A stretch of DNA of 64,000 bases from Promineifilum sp019695075 (lineage in GTDB: Bacteria > Chloroflexota > Anaerolineae > Promineifilales > Promineifilaceae), in assembly GCA_026129185.1 (NCBI GenBank), contig JAHCIO010000016.1, positions 33,675 to 97,674 of the forward strand, written 5' to 3'. Within the stretch, counting starts at the first letter, position 1, and the number at the start of each line of letters is the position of its first letter. This document shows, piece after piece, positions 22,877 to 32,591 of the stretch. The translations under genes were made by a program, and so were the position numbers. The notes beneath the pieces were generated by a model. That model worked only from the letters and a program-made list of their open reading frames with translations, ran no database searches and was not told where the DNA came from.

Positions 22877-24465
22877 GACGCTCTCCCGATGGGTGAATCG
22901 CTTTCTCCCAGCGCAAATACCCGCGCAAAGTAGCCCTCCACCAACTCGTCCAGTTCCGCGCGCACATCGTCCGACAGGTCAATGCCCGCCAGCCGTTGGG
23001 CCAGGCGCTGCTTAAAGTCCAGTTGCATGTGGCGGTAGATCTGGATGCGCTGCGCCTGGGGCGACCCGGCCCCGTGCATCGATTCGGTCAGATAGCCCAC
23101 GGCATTGCGGCCGAGGGTCATGTTCTCCACCAGCCGCAGGATGCGCAGGCGGTGCTCCGTGGGCACGCCGGCGCGGCCGCGCAGGTACTTCTCCAGCAGC
23201 GGCCCCAGTTCCTCATCGCGGTAGTCGGCTTCCGAGGGCATGGTGACCATCAGCCCCCCGGCAATGTCTTGGGCCAGGCGGCTGATCTCATACGGGAAGC
23301 GGGTCACGTGGTGCTTGCACACGTTGCCCAGCATGTCGTCGCACAGGTATGCGCCGGAGGCCAACGGGATGCTCTGATGGGACGAGGCGATGCCCGTGGC
23401 GTAGATGGTCTCGTTCAGGTGGGTCATCTCCACCAGCTTGTCGCGGATGTGGGAGGCATTGGCTACGCCGTTGTAGTCGGCCGCCGTGGCCGCCGCGCCG
23501 ATGAGCACATCGCCCACGCCGCTCTTGCAGACGTAGCTGCGGCGGTGGTAGCAGGTGAAGCGTTCGACCAGCATGGCGGCGAACTCGGTCTCGCCGTCCA
23601 TGAAGATCAGCTCGTTGGGGATGAACACGTCATCGAAGATGACCAGCGCTTCCTGCCCGCCGTAGTTGGCGTTGCCCGCGTCCAGCGTGCCCGGTTCCAT
23701 GCTGCGCGTGTCACACGATTGCCGCCCGTAGACGTAGGTGATGCCCGACGCGCTGACGGGAATGGCCCCGACGATGGCGTAATCGTGGTCGGCGGCCGAC
23801 AGGCGCATCGTCGGCATGACGATCAGCCAGTGGGAGTTGATGCAGCCGGTCTGATGGGCCTTCGCGCCGCGAATGGTGACGCCCTCGGCCGTGCGGCGGC
23901 TGACGTGGACGTACAGGTCGGGGTCGGCCTGCTGGTGGGGGGCCAGGCTGCGGTCGCCCTTGACATCGGTCATGGCCCCGCCGATGACCACATTGTCGCG
24001 CTGCGCCTGGGTCAGAAAGGCCAGCAGACGCTGGTGATAGGGCGTGCCGTGGCGCTGGTCAATCTCATAGGTGGTCGAGTGCAGGGCGTTGAGCGCGTCC
24101 ATGCCCACGCAGCGCTGGAAGCAGGTGCCGGTGAGCTGACCCAGCCGCCGTTGCATCTTGTTTTGCCGCACCAGGTCTTCGGCGCTGGCGGCGATGTGGA
24201 GAAAGCGGTTGACGCGCTCGCCGGTATAGGGCGAGACGGCCGAGGCCAGCTCCGGGTGCTGCAAGGCCAGGTCATAGGTCTCGGCCACGGCGTTGATCGA
24301 CGGCCGGATGAGCGGGTGATCGACAGGCTCGTCGACCAGTTCGCCCAGGACGTATAGTCGCAGATTGCGCCCGCGCAGGCTTTCGATGTAGTCGGCGCCG
24401 CTGCGTATCGGCCGTTGCAAGGCCCCGTGCTCTTGCCGGGCCACAAGCCCATTGTGAAAGTCCAT
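22873..24465 (-). CDS. 4-hydroxybutyryl-CoA dehydratase / HpaB-family flavoenzyme
   Basis: 530 residues. The alignment from memory with clostridial AbfD is long and strong: DHPLIRPSINAVAETYDLA, MQRRLGQLTGTCFQRCVGMD, AMTDVKGDRSLAP, GAKAHQTGCINSH, GRQSCDTRSME, MTHLNETIYATGIA, ESMHGAGSPQAQRI. AbfD holds FAD and a [4Fe-4S] cluster on three Cys and one His. Candidates here are C115, C119, H307 and C313. The His-Cys spacing is one residue shorter than I recall for AbfD, so activity may differ. Likely converts a 4-hydroxyacyl-CoA or isomerises vinylacetyl-CoA, as in GABA/succinate fermentation. AGGAG precedes ATG 24465. No CoA transferase or other pathway gene flanks it. Confidence 0.8.
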   Translation of the reverse strand: MDFHNGLVARQEHGALQRPIRSGADYIESLRGRNLRLYVLGELVDEPVDHPLIRPSINAVAETYDLALQHPELASAVSPYTGERVNRFLHIAASAEDLVRQNKMQRRLGQLTGTCFQRCVGMDALNALHSTTYEIDQRHGTPYHQRLLAFLTQAQRDNVVIGGAMTDVKGDRSLAPHQQADPDLYVHVSRRTAEGVTIRGAKAHQTGCINSHWLIVMPTMRLSAADHDYAIVGAIPVSASGITYVYGRQSCDTRSMEPGTLDAGNANYGGQEALVIFDDVFIPNELIFMDGETEFAAMLVERFTCYHRRSYVCKSGVGDVLIGAAATAADYNGVANASHIRDKLVEMTHLNETIYATGIASSHQSIPLASGAYLCDDMLGNVCKHHVTRFPYEISRLAQDIAGGLMVTMPSEADYRDEELGPLLEKYLRGRAGVPTEHRLRILRLVENMTLGRNAVGYLTESMHGAGSPQAQRIQIYRHMQLDFKQRLAQRLAGIDLSDDVRAELDELVEGYFARVFALGESDSPIGRAS

Positions 24466-24572
24466 GATGCACTCCTGTGTCCGCCGGAGACGGAGTCGCT
24501 CAATTGGCCGCCGGGTCCGCGCGGGCAACGGTAGGGGCGGTATTGTAGCGTCGTGGGCCGGCGACGGCGAAC

Positions 24573-24590
24573 GCGCATCTGAGGATGCGC
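24573..24590. repeat. Small palindrome GCGCATC-TGAG-GATGCGC
   Basis: A perfect 7-bp-arm dyad in the divergent gap between the dehydratase-like gene and the DinB gene. Same general design as the 14223 and 30237 elements. Confidence 0.5.
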
Positions 24591-24749
24591 ACTCCGTAGG
24601 AGGCGGGCAACTTCCCAGGGGCTTATTTGAGAGAAGGAGTGCGGCGACCTATACTTCAAGCCGTAGCCGCCATTGCTGACGATGAGTATGGCGTTGATCT
24701 TGATGAGCAAATCCATAGCTGGCCCCAGGTGAACGGAGAAAACAAACGG

Positions 24750-25301
24750 ATGTTGCTAAAGCAAGTGTTAGACGGCTGGCAAGGTTACCAGATCAGCCTG
24801 GTGCATGCCATCGCTCCGCTCTCGCCGGAGCAACTGCGTTGGCGGCCGGCGCCGGGCCTCAACTCGGTTGGCGAAGTGGCGCGTCATATCAGCCTCGGCC
24901 GCGTCGTGTGGTTCGCGCGGATGGACGCGCCCGGCGCGGCGGAAGTGGCCGCCCAGATCGACGTCTGGGAACAGGACAGCGACGGCAACCGCTACATCGT
25001 AGAGCAGGCGCTGGATATTGCCGGCGATGCGGCCGAGCTGGTGCGTTGGCTGGAAATGAGTTGGGCCATGATCGCCCAGACCTTGTCGGCGTGGGCTGTC
25101 GAAGATCTGCAAGTCGTCTACCGCCACACTTGGAACGGCGATACCTATGCCATCTCGCGCCAGTGGACGCTATGGCGCATCCTGTCTCACGACATCCACC
25201 ACGGCGGCGAGCTGTCGCTGATGCTGGGTCAACAGGGAATCGAAGCGTTCGAACTGGGCGGTCTATTCGGGCACATCATCCTGCCGCCGCTGGCTGATTG
25301 A
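24750..25301 (+). CDS. DinB superfamily protein
   Basis: 183 residues, four-helix DinB/YfiT-like fold. LLKQVLDGWQGYQISLVHAI, PGLNSVGEVARHISLGRVVW (first His ligand) and WRILSHDIHHGGELSLML (HDIHH, further metal ligands). These are metal-binding thiol-transferase-like proteins of mostly unknown role. The start at 24750 has GGAG upstream. Codons further upstream give a non-homologous extension. A second DinB gene and a DinB relic lie near 42-44 kb. Confidence 0.82.
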   Translation: MLLKQVLDGWQGYQISLVHAIAPLSPEQLRWRPAPGLNSVGEVARHISLGRVVWFARMDAPGAAEVAAQIDVWEQDSDGNRYIVEQALDIAGDAAELVRWLEMSWAMIAQTLSAWAVEDLQVVYRHTWNGDTYAISRQWTLWRILSHDIHHGGELSLMLGQQGIEAFELGGLFGHIILPPLAD

Positions 25302-25430
25302 CGTAGTGGGCGGGTCAGCCAGGCTGCGGCTGGGTCGCCCATAGAAATCTTACATCCTCGCCTCTCCAGCCGGGTAAGGCTGTACCGCGCACCCCTGCCT
25401 GCGAATGACAAACGATATTATAATCGGGGC

Positions 25431-25461
25431 TTGACTTGGAGTTAACTCCAGGGATTACACT
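25431..25461 (+). promoter_or_regulatory. MerR-type promoter, copy 1 (19-bp spacer)
   Basis: TTGACT, a 19-bp spacer containing the dyad TGGAGTTAACTCCA, then TACACT. The long spacer with a central dyad is the hallmark of MerR-activated promoters. Confidence 0.75.
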
Positions 25462-25515
25462 GTAATTGAGATCGTCGGGAAGCCTGAGGATTAACAGATA
25501 ACGACAAATTGGGGC

Positions 25516-25546
25516 TTGACTTAGAGCTAACTCCAAGTATTACAAT
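25516..25546 (+). promoter_or_regulatory. MerR-type promoter, copy 2 (19-bp spacer), next to merR gene
   Basis: TTGACT, a 19-bp spacer with TAGAGCTAACTCCAAG, then TACAAT. The start is expected near 25553, with GGAGG at 25554-25558 before ATG 25566. Confidence 0.82.
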
Positions 25547-25565
25547 CTTCTGTGGAGGTTGAGAC

Positions 25566-25982
25566 ATGAAGATTTCGCACGTGAGCGAACAGTGGGGCAT
25601 ACCGGTGGATACGCTGCGCTACTATGAGCGCATCGGCTTGCTGCCGGCCGTCAACCGCAGTGAAAGCGGCATCCGCGATTACAGCGAACTCGACCTGCGG
25701 CGGGTCGAGTTCATCAAGTGCATGCGCAATGCTGGGCTGCCCATCGAGGTGCTAAGCCGGTACATGGACCTGGTTCAGCAGGGCGATAGCACGATTGAAG
25801 CCCGCAAGGACATCCTGATCCGCCAACGAGGGCAGCTGGCCGCCCGAATGGCCGAAATGCAGAAAACGCTCGACCTGCTGAACCACAAGATCGAAGTGTA
25901 TGAGCAGAAGATCTTGGAGAAGGAGCAGGTGATTCATCAACTTCAGATGGACGAGTGGGAAAATGAACACTACGCAATCTAA
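25566..25982 (+). CDS. MerR family transcriptional regulator
   Basis: 138 residues. N-terminal MerR winged HTH: MKISHVSEQWGIPVDTLRYY, ERIGLLPAVNRSESGIRDYS, RRVEFIKCMRNAGLPIEVL. A long coiled-coil dimer helix with LIRQRGQLAARMAEMQKTLD follows, then a short tail. It lacks the metal-binding cysteines of MerR/CueR and resembles the AKR-linked MerR regulators of small-aldehyde or redox stress. Two tandem 19-bp-spacer promoters precede it, so it likely activates its own operon. It overlaps the next gene by 20 bp. Confidence 0.9.
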   Translation: MKISHVSEQWGIPVDTLRYYERIGLLPAVNRSESGIRDYSELDLRRVEFIKCMRNAGLPIEVLSRYMDLVQQGDSTIEARKDILIRQRGQLAARMAEMQKTLDLLNHKIEVYEQKILEKEQVIHQLQMDEWENEHYAI

Positions 25983-26937
25983 CTTCCGCGGTGTCGCCTA
26001 CCTTATCCTGGCCCTGTTCATCATGTCTTTGCAGGGCGTGGCCGTGAAATTCATCGGCGGCGACTACTCCATCATGGAGATCGTTCTGTTGCGCAGCGTT
26101 GTCGCCCTGCCCGCGGCCGTCGTCCTATACCGCCTTGAAGGGCAGCGCGGCCTGCCCACCACCAAGCGGCCCGGACTCGAATACCTGCGCGGCTTGTGCC
26201 TTTTCATCTCCTACACCACGGCCTTTATGGGCCTGGCGAGTTTGCCGCTGGGTGAGTACGAAGCCATCCGCTTTTCGGCCCCGCTGATGATCACCGTCCT
26301 GTCGGTGGTCATGCTGAGCGAGAAGGTGGGGTTCCATCGTTGGCTGGCGCTGGCCGTCGGCTTTGCCGGGGTGCTGTTCATGGTGCGCCCCGGTTCGGCC
26401 AGCTTCAACCTGGGGTCGGTCTTCGTCCTGGTCGCCATGCTGTTTTACGCGCTCAGTGTCATCCTGACGCGCAAACTTCAAGCCACCGATAGCAGCGCGA
26501 CGATGGGCTACTACAGCACGATTCTTTACCTTGTCGCCGCACTGGTGCTGTCGCCGCTGGTGCTGCTGGTCGGCGAAATGCCGGACGCCCAGCCGGGCAT
26601 CGCTTTCCTCTTCCGGGGCTGGGCCATGCCAACGCCGTTGGACGCGGCCATCATGGCCGGGCTGGGGCTGATCTGGGTCGCTGGGATGTATTTCGTCGCC
26701 CGCGCCTACAGCACGTCGCAGGCCTCGATGGTGGCTTCTTTTGAATATGTGTCCCTGCCAATCAGTGTGATGTGGGGCTTCCTCCTCTGGCATGAGATGC
26801 CGACCTGGACGACCTGGGCGGGGGCCTGCTTGACGCTGGCCGGTGGGCTGTACATTTTGTATCGCGAGCGGCAGCAGCGATCAAAGGTGATAGTGAAGCA
26901 GAGCTTTGTTCTGATGGAAAGCGAACAAGCTGTTTGA
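25963..26937 (+). CDS. DMT-superfamily (EamA) transporter
   Basis: 324 residues, ten membrane segments in two EamA repeats (FRGVAYLILALFIMSLQGVA and GSVFVLVAMLFYALSVILTR). RGLCLFISYTTAFMGLASLP and EVVLLRS-like motifs are those of the RhaT/SAM-transporter-like DMT branch. It starts inside the end of the merR gene, so co-transcription is certain in practice. Likely exports or imports a small metabolite handled by the reductases downstream (inference). Confidence 0.85.
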   Translation: MNTTQSNFRGVAYLILALFIMSLQGVAVKFIGGDYSIMEIVLLRSVVALPAAVVLYRLEGQRGLPTTKRPGLEYLRGLCLFISYTTAFMGLASLPLGEYEAIRFSAPLMITVLSVVMLSEKVGFHRWLALAVGFAGVLFMVRPGSASFNLGSVFVLVAMLFYALSVILTRKLQATDSSATMGYYSTILYLVAALVLSPLVLLVGEMPDAQPGIAFLFRGWAMPTPLDAAIMAGLGLIWVAGMYFVARAYSTSQASMVASFEYVSLPISVMWGFLLWHEMPTWTTWAGACLTLAGGLYILYRERQQRSKVIVKQSFVLMESEQAV

Positions 26938-26955
26938 AATAGGAGAACGAGAGAC

Positions 26956-27924
26956 ATGGCACTACCAACACGCACCCTGGGTAAGAATGGTCTGGAAGTT
27001 TCGGCGCTGGGGCTGGGCTGCATGCGCATGAGCTTCGGCGACACACCCACCGACAAAGAGGAGATGATCACCTTTCTCCATCAGGCGGTGGAGCGGGGCG
27101 TCACCTTCTTCGACACGGCCGAGGTCTACGGCCCCTTCACCAACGAGGAACTGCTGGGCGAAGCGCTGGAACCGTTCAAGGGCCAGGTGATCATCGCCAC
27201 CAAGTTCGGCTTCAAGCATGGCGAGAACGGGCCAAGCCCCCGTACTGGCGTAGACAGCCGCCCTGAGCAGATCCGGCGCGTGGCCGAGGCGTCGCTCCGG
27301 CGGCTGCGCGTCGAGGCCATTGACCTCTTCTACCAGCACCGGCCCGATCCCGACGTACCCATGGAGGACGTGGCCGGCGCGGTGAAGCAGTTGATTGAAG
27401 AAGGCAAGGTCAGGCACTTCGGGCTGTCTGAATCCAACGCCGACCAGATTCGCCGCGCCCACGCGGTGCAGCCGGTGACGGCGCTGCAAAGCGAGTACTC
27501 GATCTGGTGGACGGAGATCGAACCCGAAATCCTGCCCACGCTGGAGGAACTGGACATCGGCCTGGTGCCCTATAGCCCGCTCGGCCGCGGCTACCTGACC
27601 GGCAAGGTGGACGAGAGCACCACGTTCGACAGCACCGACATTCGCAGCCGCAACCCCCGCTTCACCCAGGAGGCGATCAGGGCCAACCGGGCCGTGGTCG
27701 AGTTGCTGGAGCGGATCGGCGCGCAGCATAACGCCACGCCGGCCCAGATCGCTCTGGCCTGGCTGCTGGCCCAGAAGCCGTGGATTGCGCCCATTCCGGG
27801 AACCCGCAGCCTGCGCCGGCTGGATGAGAACCTCGGCGCGCTGGATGTTCAATTGACCGCCGCTGATCTCAGCGACATCAAAGAGGTTATGTCCCACATC
27901 ACTGTCGTCGGCCATCGTTATTAG
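26956..27924 (+). CDS. Aldo/keto reductase
   Basis: 322 residues, AKR TIM barrel. MALPTRTLGKNGLEVSALGL, LGCMRMSFG, FFDTAEVYGPFTNEELLGEA (catalytic Asp and Tyr), IIATKFGFKHG (catalytic Lys), LFYQHRPDPDVPMEDV (His) and LLAQKPWIAPIPGTRSLRRL (NADPH-binding). It reduces aldehydes or ketones with NADPH. The 18-bp gap after the transporter has GGAGAACGAG as a ribosome site. First of four AKRs in this run. Confidence 0.93.
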   Translation: MALPTRTLGKNGLEVSALGLGCMRMSFGDTPTDKEEMITFLHQAVERGVTFFDTAEVYGPFTNEELLGEALEPFKGQVIIATKFGFKHGENGPSPRTGVDSRPEQIRRVAEASLRRLRVEAIDLFYQHRPDPDVPMEDVAGAVKQLIEEGKVRHFGLSESNADQIRRAHAVQPVTALQSEYSIWWTEIEPEILPTLEELDIGLVPYSPLGRGYLTGKVDESTTFDSTDIRSRNPRFTQEAIRANRAVVELLERIGAQHNATPAQIALAWLLAQKPWIAPIPGTRSLRRLDENLGALDVQLTAADLSDIKEVMSHITVVGHRY

Positions 27925-27936
27925 GAAGGTGCGAAA

Positions 27937-28341
27937 ATGGAAATCAAGAGGAATGGTTCACAACCCTCCGGCAAGGGGGCGGCGGAGTGGTTTACCGGCG
28001 CGGTACGCATCGACCCCTTCCATAATGCGCCGTCGCCGGCGCGGGTGGGCTGCGCCGCGGTGACGTTCGAGCCGGGCGCGCGGACGGCGTGGCACAGCCA
28101 CCCGTTGGGCCAGACGCTGGTGGTGATCGCCGGCTGCGGCCGGGCGCAGCGCTGGGGCGGGCCGCTGGAGGAGATCAAGCCGGGCGATGTGGTCTGGATT
28201 GCTCCGGGCGAGAAGCACTGGCACGGGGCCGCGCCAACGACGGGCATGACCCACATCGCCATTCAGGAGTACCTGGACGGCGGGGCCGCGCAGTGGATGG
28301 AACACGTCAGCGACGAGCAGTACCTTGGCCAGGGGGACTAG
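27937..28341 (+). CDS. Cupin domain protein
   Basis: 134 residues, single small cupin. Metal motif 1 is ARTAWHSHPLGQTLVVIAG (two His, Gln in place of Glu), and motif 2 is GDVVWIAPGEKHWHGAAPTT (His). It matches the (R)-mandelonitrile lyase-like/AKR-associated cupins that follow aldo-keto reductases in MerR operons. It begins 12 bp after the AKR stop. Possible lyase or isomerase; the reaction is unknown. Confidence 0.87.
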   Translation: MEIKRNGSQPSGKGAAEWFTGAVRIDPFHNAPSPARVGCAAVTFEPGARTAWHSHPLGQTLVVIAGCGRAQRWGGPLEEIKPGDVVWIAPGEKHWHGAAPTTGMTHIAIQEYLDGGAAQWMEHVSDEQYLGQGD

Positions 28342-28402
28342 GGGTTAGGTGCTAGGGATTAGGGAAGAACGCTCTTCCCTAGTCCCTGGCACCTAGCCCC
28401 TA
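28338..28402. repeat. TAGGGGTTAGG inverted repeat after cupin gene
   Basis: The left arm (28338-28368) and right arm (28373-28402) pair almost fully around a 4-nt loop. Third copy of the 15345 family. It could end the merR transcript, but there is no T-tract. Confidence 0.85.
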
Positions 28403-28580
28403 CTCCGCCATAGGGCTAGTCAACGACGGCCCCTGAACGGGCCTTCAGAGGGGCACGCGCGTTGTCTGAGCCGGCCTCGGCCGGCGTCGTTGCGTAGCCC
28501 GGTTGCCTTTAGGCCCGGGCGGCCTGGTCGAACAGATCGTTTCACTACTTTGCATACACGCTAGGCAGGAACCGAACGCT
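28403..28580. other. Gap before the esterase gene, GC-rich dyads
   Basis: About 180 bp without a gene. It contains gccggcctcggccggc (a GCCGGC dyad near 28470) and a cccggttgcctttaggcccggg dyad near 28498-28520. Either may be a repeat remnant or an RNA hairpin. No promoter was recognised with confidence. Confidence 0.4.
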
Positions 28581-30179
28581 ATGACCGTAGCTTCTAGCCA
28601 GACCCCGACAGTGGCTGTCGCGACAGCAACTGTCGCGACAGCCTCCGGCCGCGTGGCCGGCGCGATGGATGCCCGGTCGGGCGTCTACGCCTTCAAGGGC
28701 GTGCCCTTTGCCGCGCCGCCGGTCGGCGAGAGCCGCTGGCAGCCGCCGCAACCGCCGCGGCCGTGGTCGGGCGTGCGCCCGGCCGATCGCTTTGGCCCGC
28801 GGCCGATGCAACTGCCCGTCTTCGGCGACATGAACTTCCGTTGCGACGAGATGAGCGAAGACTGCCTCACTCTCAACGTCTGGACGCCCGACCCGTCTCC
28901 GGCGGCGCGGCTGCCCGTGCTGGTCTACTTCTACGGCGGCGGCTTCATCGCCGGGAACGGTTGCGAGCCGCGCTACGACGGCGGCCGGCTGGCCGGGCGG
29001 GGGCTGGTGGTCGTGACGGCCAACTACCGGCTGAACGTGTTCGGCTTCCTGGCCCATCCCGAACTGAGCGCCGAGTCCTCCCACGGCCATTCCGGCAACT
29101 ATGGCTTTCTGGACCAGCACGCGGCCCTGGTCTGGGTGCGCGACAACATCGCCGCCTTTGGCGGCGACCCCGACCGCGTGACCATCGCCGGCGAGTCGGC
29201 CGGGTCTATCTCGGCCAACGCCCACATGGTCTCGCCGCTGTCGGCCAAGCTCTTCGTGGCGGTCATTGGCTCCAGCGGCGGGCTGCGCGCCCAGCCGCCG
29301 GCCGCGCCGGAGGCCGCCGAACAGAATGGGCTGGCCTTTGGGCAACGGATTGGCGCGCCGTCGCTGGCCGCGCTGCGGGCGCTGCCTGCGGACGATCTAC
29401 TGCGGGCCACCAGCGGGCTGGGCGCCCACGACTTTCGCGGCGTGCGGGACGGCCACTTCTTTCCCGCCGCGCCGCCGGCCGCGGAGACCGGCTGGCCGGC
29501 CGCGCGCGTGCCGCTCATGGTCGGCTGGAACTCGGCCGAAATGGACTACCGTATGTTACTGGGCAACCGCCAGCCCACGCCGCGCAACTACGCCGCGGCC
29601 GTGCGCGGCCTGTATGGCGAGGCGGCCGGCGACGTGCTGCGGCTCTACCCCGGCGCGACGGCGGCGCAAGTCAGGCAATCGGCCACGGATCTGGCGAGCG
29701 ACCGGTTCATCGTCTACAGCGCCTGGAAGTGGGCCGACGACCAGCGCGCCGCCGGCGCGCCACTCTATCGCTATCTGTACGCCCACCCGCGGCCATCGAT
29801 GACGCCGGAAATGGCCGGCGCGCTGTCGGGGCTGGCCGGCGGGATCATTGACGCGGCGCAGGCGCACGCCGCCATCGCCCTGCCGCCGCCGGCCGAGGGC
29901 GCGGTGCATTCGGCCGATATCGAGTACGCGCTGGGCAATCTGGACACCAACCACGTCTATGCCTGGACGGCCGAAGATGCGCAGGTATCGGCGCTGATGC
30001 AGAGCTATTACGCCAACTTCATCACGACCGGCGACCCCAATGGGCCGGGGCTGCCCGCCTGGCCGCGCAGCGATGGGGGGCCGGAGATGCAATACCTGGT
30101 CTGGGACGTGGCCCCACGGGTGGAAGCGGAACGTCACCGCGAGCGCTATGAGTTGCTCGACCGGTTCTACCGGTCGTGA
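28581..30179 (+). CDS. Type B carboxylesterase/lipase
   Basis: 532 residues, alpha/beta hydrolase of the cholinesterase group. FKGVPFAAPPVGESRWQPPQ, MSEDCLTLNVWTPD, oxyanion-hole YFYGGGFIAGNG, DQHAALVWVRDNIAAFGGDP and nucleophile VTIAGESAGSISAN (Ser). A late His falls in the normal region (DTNHVYAWT). No signal peptide, so it is cytoplasmic. The N-terminal 25 residues (TPTVAVATATVATASG) are encoded by CTGTCGCGACAG palindromes and are probably not part of the fold. AGGA lies 10 nt before ATG 28581; an upstream GTG-type start would add 26 unlikely residues. Confidence 0.88.
   Translation: MTVASSQTPTVAVATATVATASGRVAGAMDARSGVYAFKGVPFAAPPVGESRWQPPQPPRPWSGVRPADRFGPRPMQLPVFGDMNFRCDEMSEDCLTLNVWTPDPSPAARLPVLVYFYGGGFIAGNGCEPRYDGGRLAGRGLVVVTANYRLNVFGFLAHPELSAESSHGHSGNYGFLDQHAALVWVRDNIAAFGGDPDRVTIAGESAGSISANAHMVSPLSAKLFVAVIGSSGGLRAQPPAAPEAAEQNGLAFGQRIGAPSLAALRALPADDLLRATSGLGAHDFRGVRDGHFFPAAPPAAETGWPAARVPLMVGWNSAEMDYRMLLGNRQPTPRNYAAAVRGLYGEAAGDVLRLYPGATAAQVRQSATDLASDRFIVYSAWKWADDQRAAGAPLYRYLYAHPRPSMTPEMAGALSGLAGGIIDAAQAHAAIALPPPAEGAVHSADIEYALGNLDTNHVYAWTAEDAQVSALMQSYYANFITTGDPNGPGLPAWPRSDGGPEMQYLVWDVAPRVEAERHRERYELLDRFYRS
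28606..28641. repeat. CTGTCGCGACAG palindromes within the esterase start
   Basis: Exact 12-bp palindromes at 28615-28626 and 28630-28641, with a half-site pair CGACAGTGGCTGTCG just before. Encodes a Val-Ala-Thr run. Confidence 0.85.
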
Positions 30180-30233
30180 GAAAGCTTCTCGGAATCGCAA
30201 GCAGGACGCTGTTGGACTGTTGCTAACGAGACG

Positions 30234-30263
30234 ATGTAGGGCGATTTACCAAATCGCCCGACG
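30234..30263. repeat. Palindrome GTAGGGCGATTT-ACC-AAATCGCCC
   Basis: A 9-bp perfect arm just upstream of the LLM oxidoreductase gene. Its design (arm, 3-4-nt loop, arm, following GTAGG or GTGGC) resembles the elements at 14223 and 24573. Confidence 0.6.
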
Positions 30264-30278
30264 ACATGGAGATCGATC

Positions 30279-31163
30279 ATGCATATTGGACTGCAAATCC
30301 CATCGTTCAAGTACCCCGGCGGCACGGCCGCCATCCGCCCCAGGCTGAAGGAGATCGTCACCACGGCCGAAGGCGCCGGGTTCTATAGCCTGTGGGTGAT
30401 GGATCACTTCTATCAAATCAAGGGCCTGTTCGGCGAGGCCTATACCGACCCGATGATGGAGGCCTATACCACGCTCGGCTACTTTGCCGGGCTGACGGAA
30501 CGCGCCTATCTCGGCGTGCTGGTGACGGGCGTCATCTATCGCCATCCGTCGGTGCTGCTGAAGATGGTCAACACGCTGGATATTCTGGCCGGCGGCCGGA
30601 CCTATCTCGGCATCGGCGCGGCCTGGTATGAAGACGAGGCCAAAGGCTATGGCATCCCCTATCCCTCCACCTCGGCGCGCTTCGAGCAACTGGAGGACAA
30701 CCTGAAGCTGGCCAAGGCGCTCTGGGCGAGCGATGAGACCTCGTTCGAGGGCCAGCACTTCTCCGCGCCGGCCATCACCAACAATCCCCGGCCGCTGTCA
30801 ACACCCCATCCGCGCCTGATGGTTGGCGGCACCGGCCCGAACAAGACCCTGCGCATGGTCGCTGAGTACGCCGACGCCTGCAATATCGGCGACTGGGTGG
30901 GGCGCGACAACGTGCAAAAGGCGCTGGATACCCTGAAAGGCCATTGTGATTCTCTGGGGCGCGATTACGACACCATCGAGAAAACGTCCCTATGCACCGT
31001 GCATCTCTCCGGCAAGGACACGGTTGGCAGCACGATGGCCCGGCTTGAAGACCTGTCAGCAATGGGCTTCACCCACGCGATATTCAACATGCCGGATGTG
31101 TACGCGATTTCGCCACTGGAGACGTTCGGCAAGGAGATCATCCCGGCCGCGGCTGAGCTGTAG
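30279..31163 (+). CDS. LLM-class (F420-dependent type) oxidoreductase
   Basis: 294 residues, luciferase-like TIM barrel. MHIGLQIPSFKYPGGTAAIR, EGAGFYSLWVMDHFYQI, LGVLVTGVIYRHPSVLLKMV, LDILAGGRTYLGIGAAWYED (typical of F420-binding LLMs), and PRLMVGGTGPNKTLRMVAEY. Uses F420 or FMN for hydride transfer; the exact substrate is unknown. GGAG lies about 10 nt before the ATG. Together with the DUF2255 protein downstream it suggests deazaflavin chemistry in this cluster (inference). Confidence 0.88.
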   Translation: MHIGLQIPSFKYPGGTAAIRPRLKEIVTTAEGAGFYSLWVMDHFYQIKGLFGEAYTDPMMEAYTTLGYFAGLTERAYLGVLVTGVIYRHPSVLLKMVNTLDILAGGRTYLGIGAAWYEDEAKGYGIPYPSTSARFEQLEDNLKLAKALWASDETSFEGQHFSAPAITNNPRPLSTPHPRLMVGGTGPNKTLRMVAEYADACNIGDWVGRDNVQKALDTLKGHCDSLGRDYDTIEKTSLCTVHLSGKDTVGSTMARLEDLSAMGFTHAIFNMPDVYAISPLETFGKEIIPAAAEL

Positions 31164-31201
31164 ATGGAGCGATCAATCAGACCACGGGAGTAAACTCAAC
31201 A

Positions 31202-32527
<1,326 letters not shown>

Positions 32528-32591
32528 TGAAACGCAGGTCATCCCCGCGGGGGACAGACCTCAAACAGAAATAGCAAGAAGGTGTTTAATC

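Noticed and set aside
22996..24357. A 453-codon plus-strand frame opposite the dehydratase-like gene
   Set aside because: Antisense to a strongly conserved enzyme; composition is typical of a GC-rich shadow frame.
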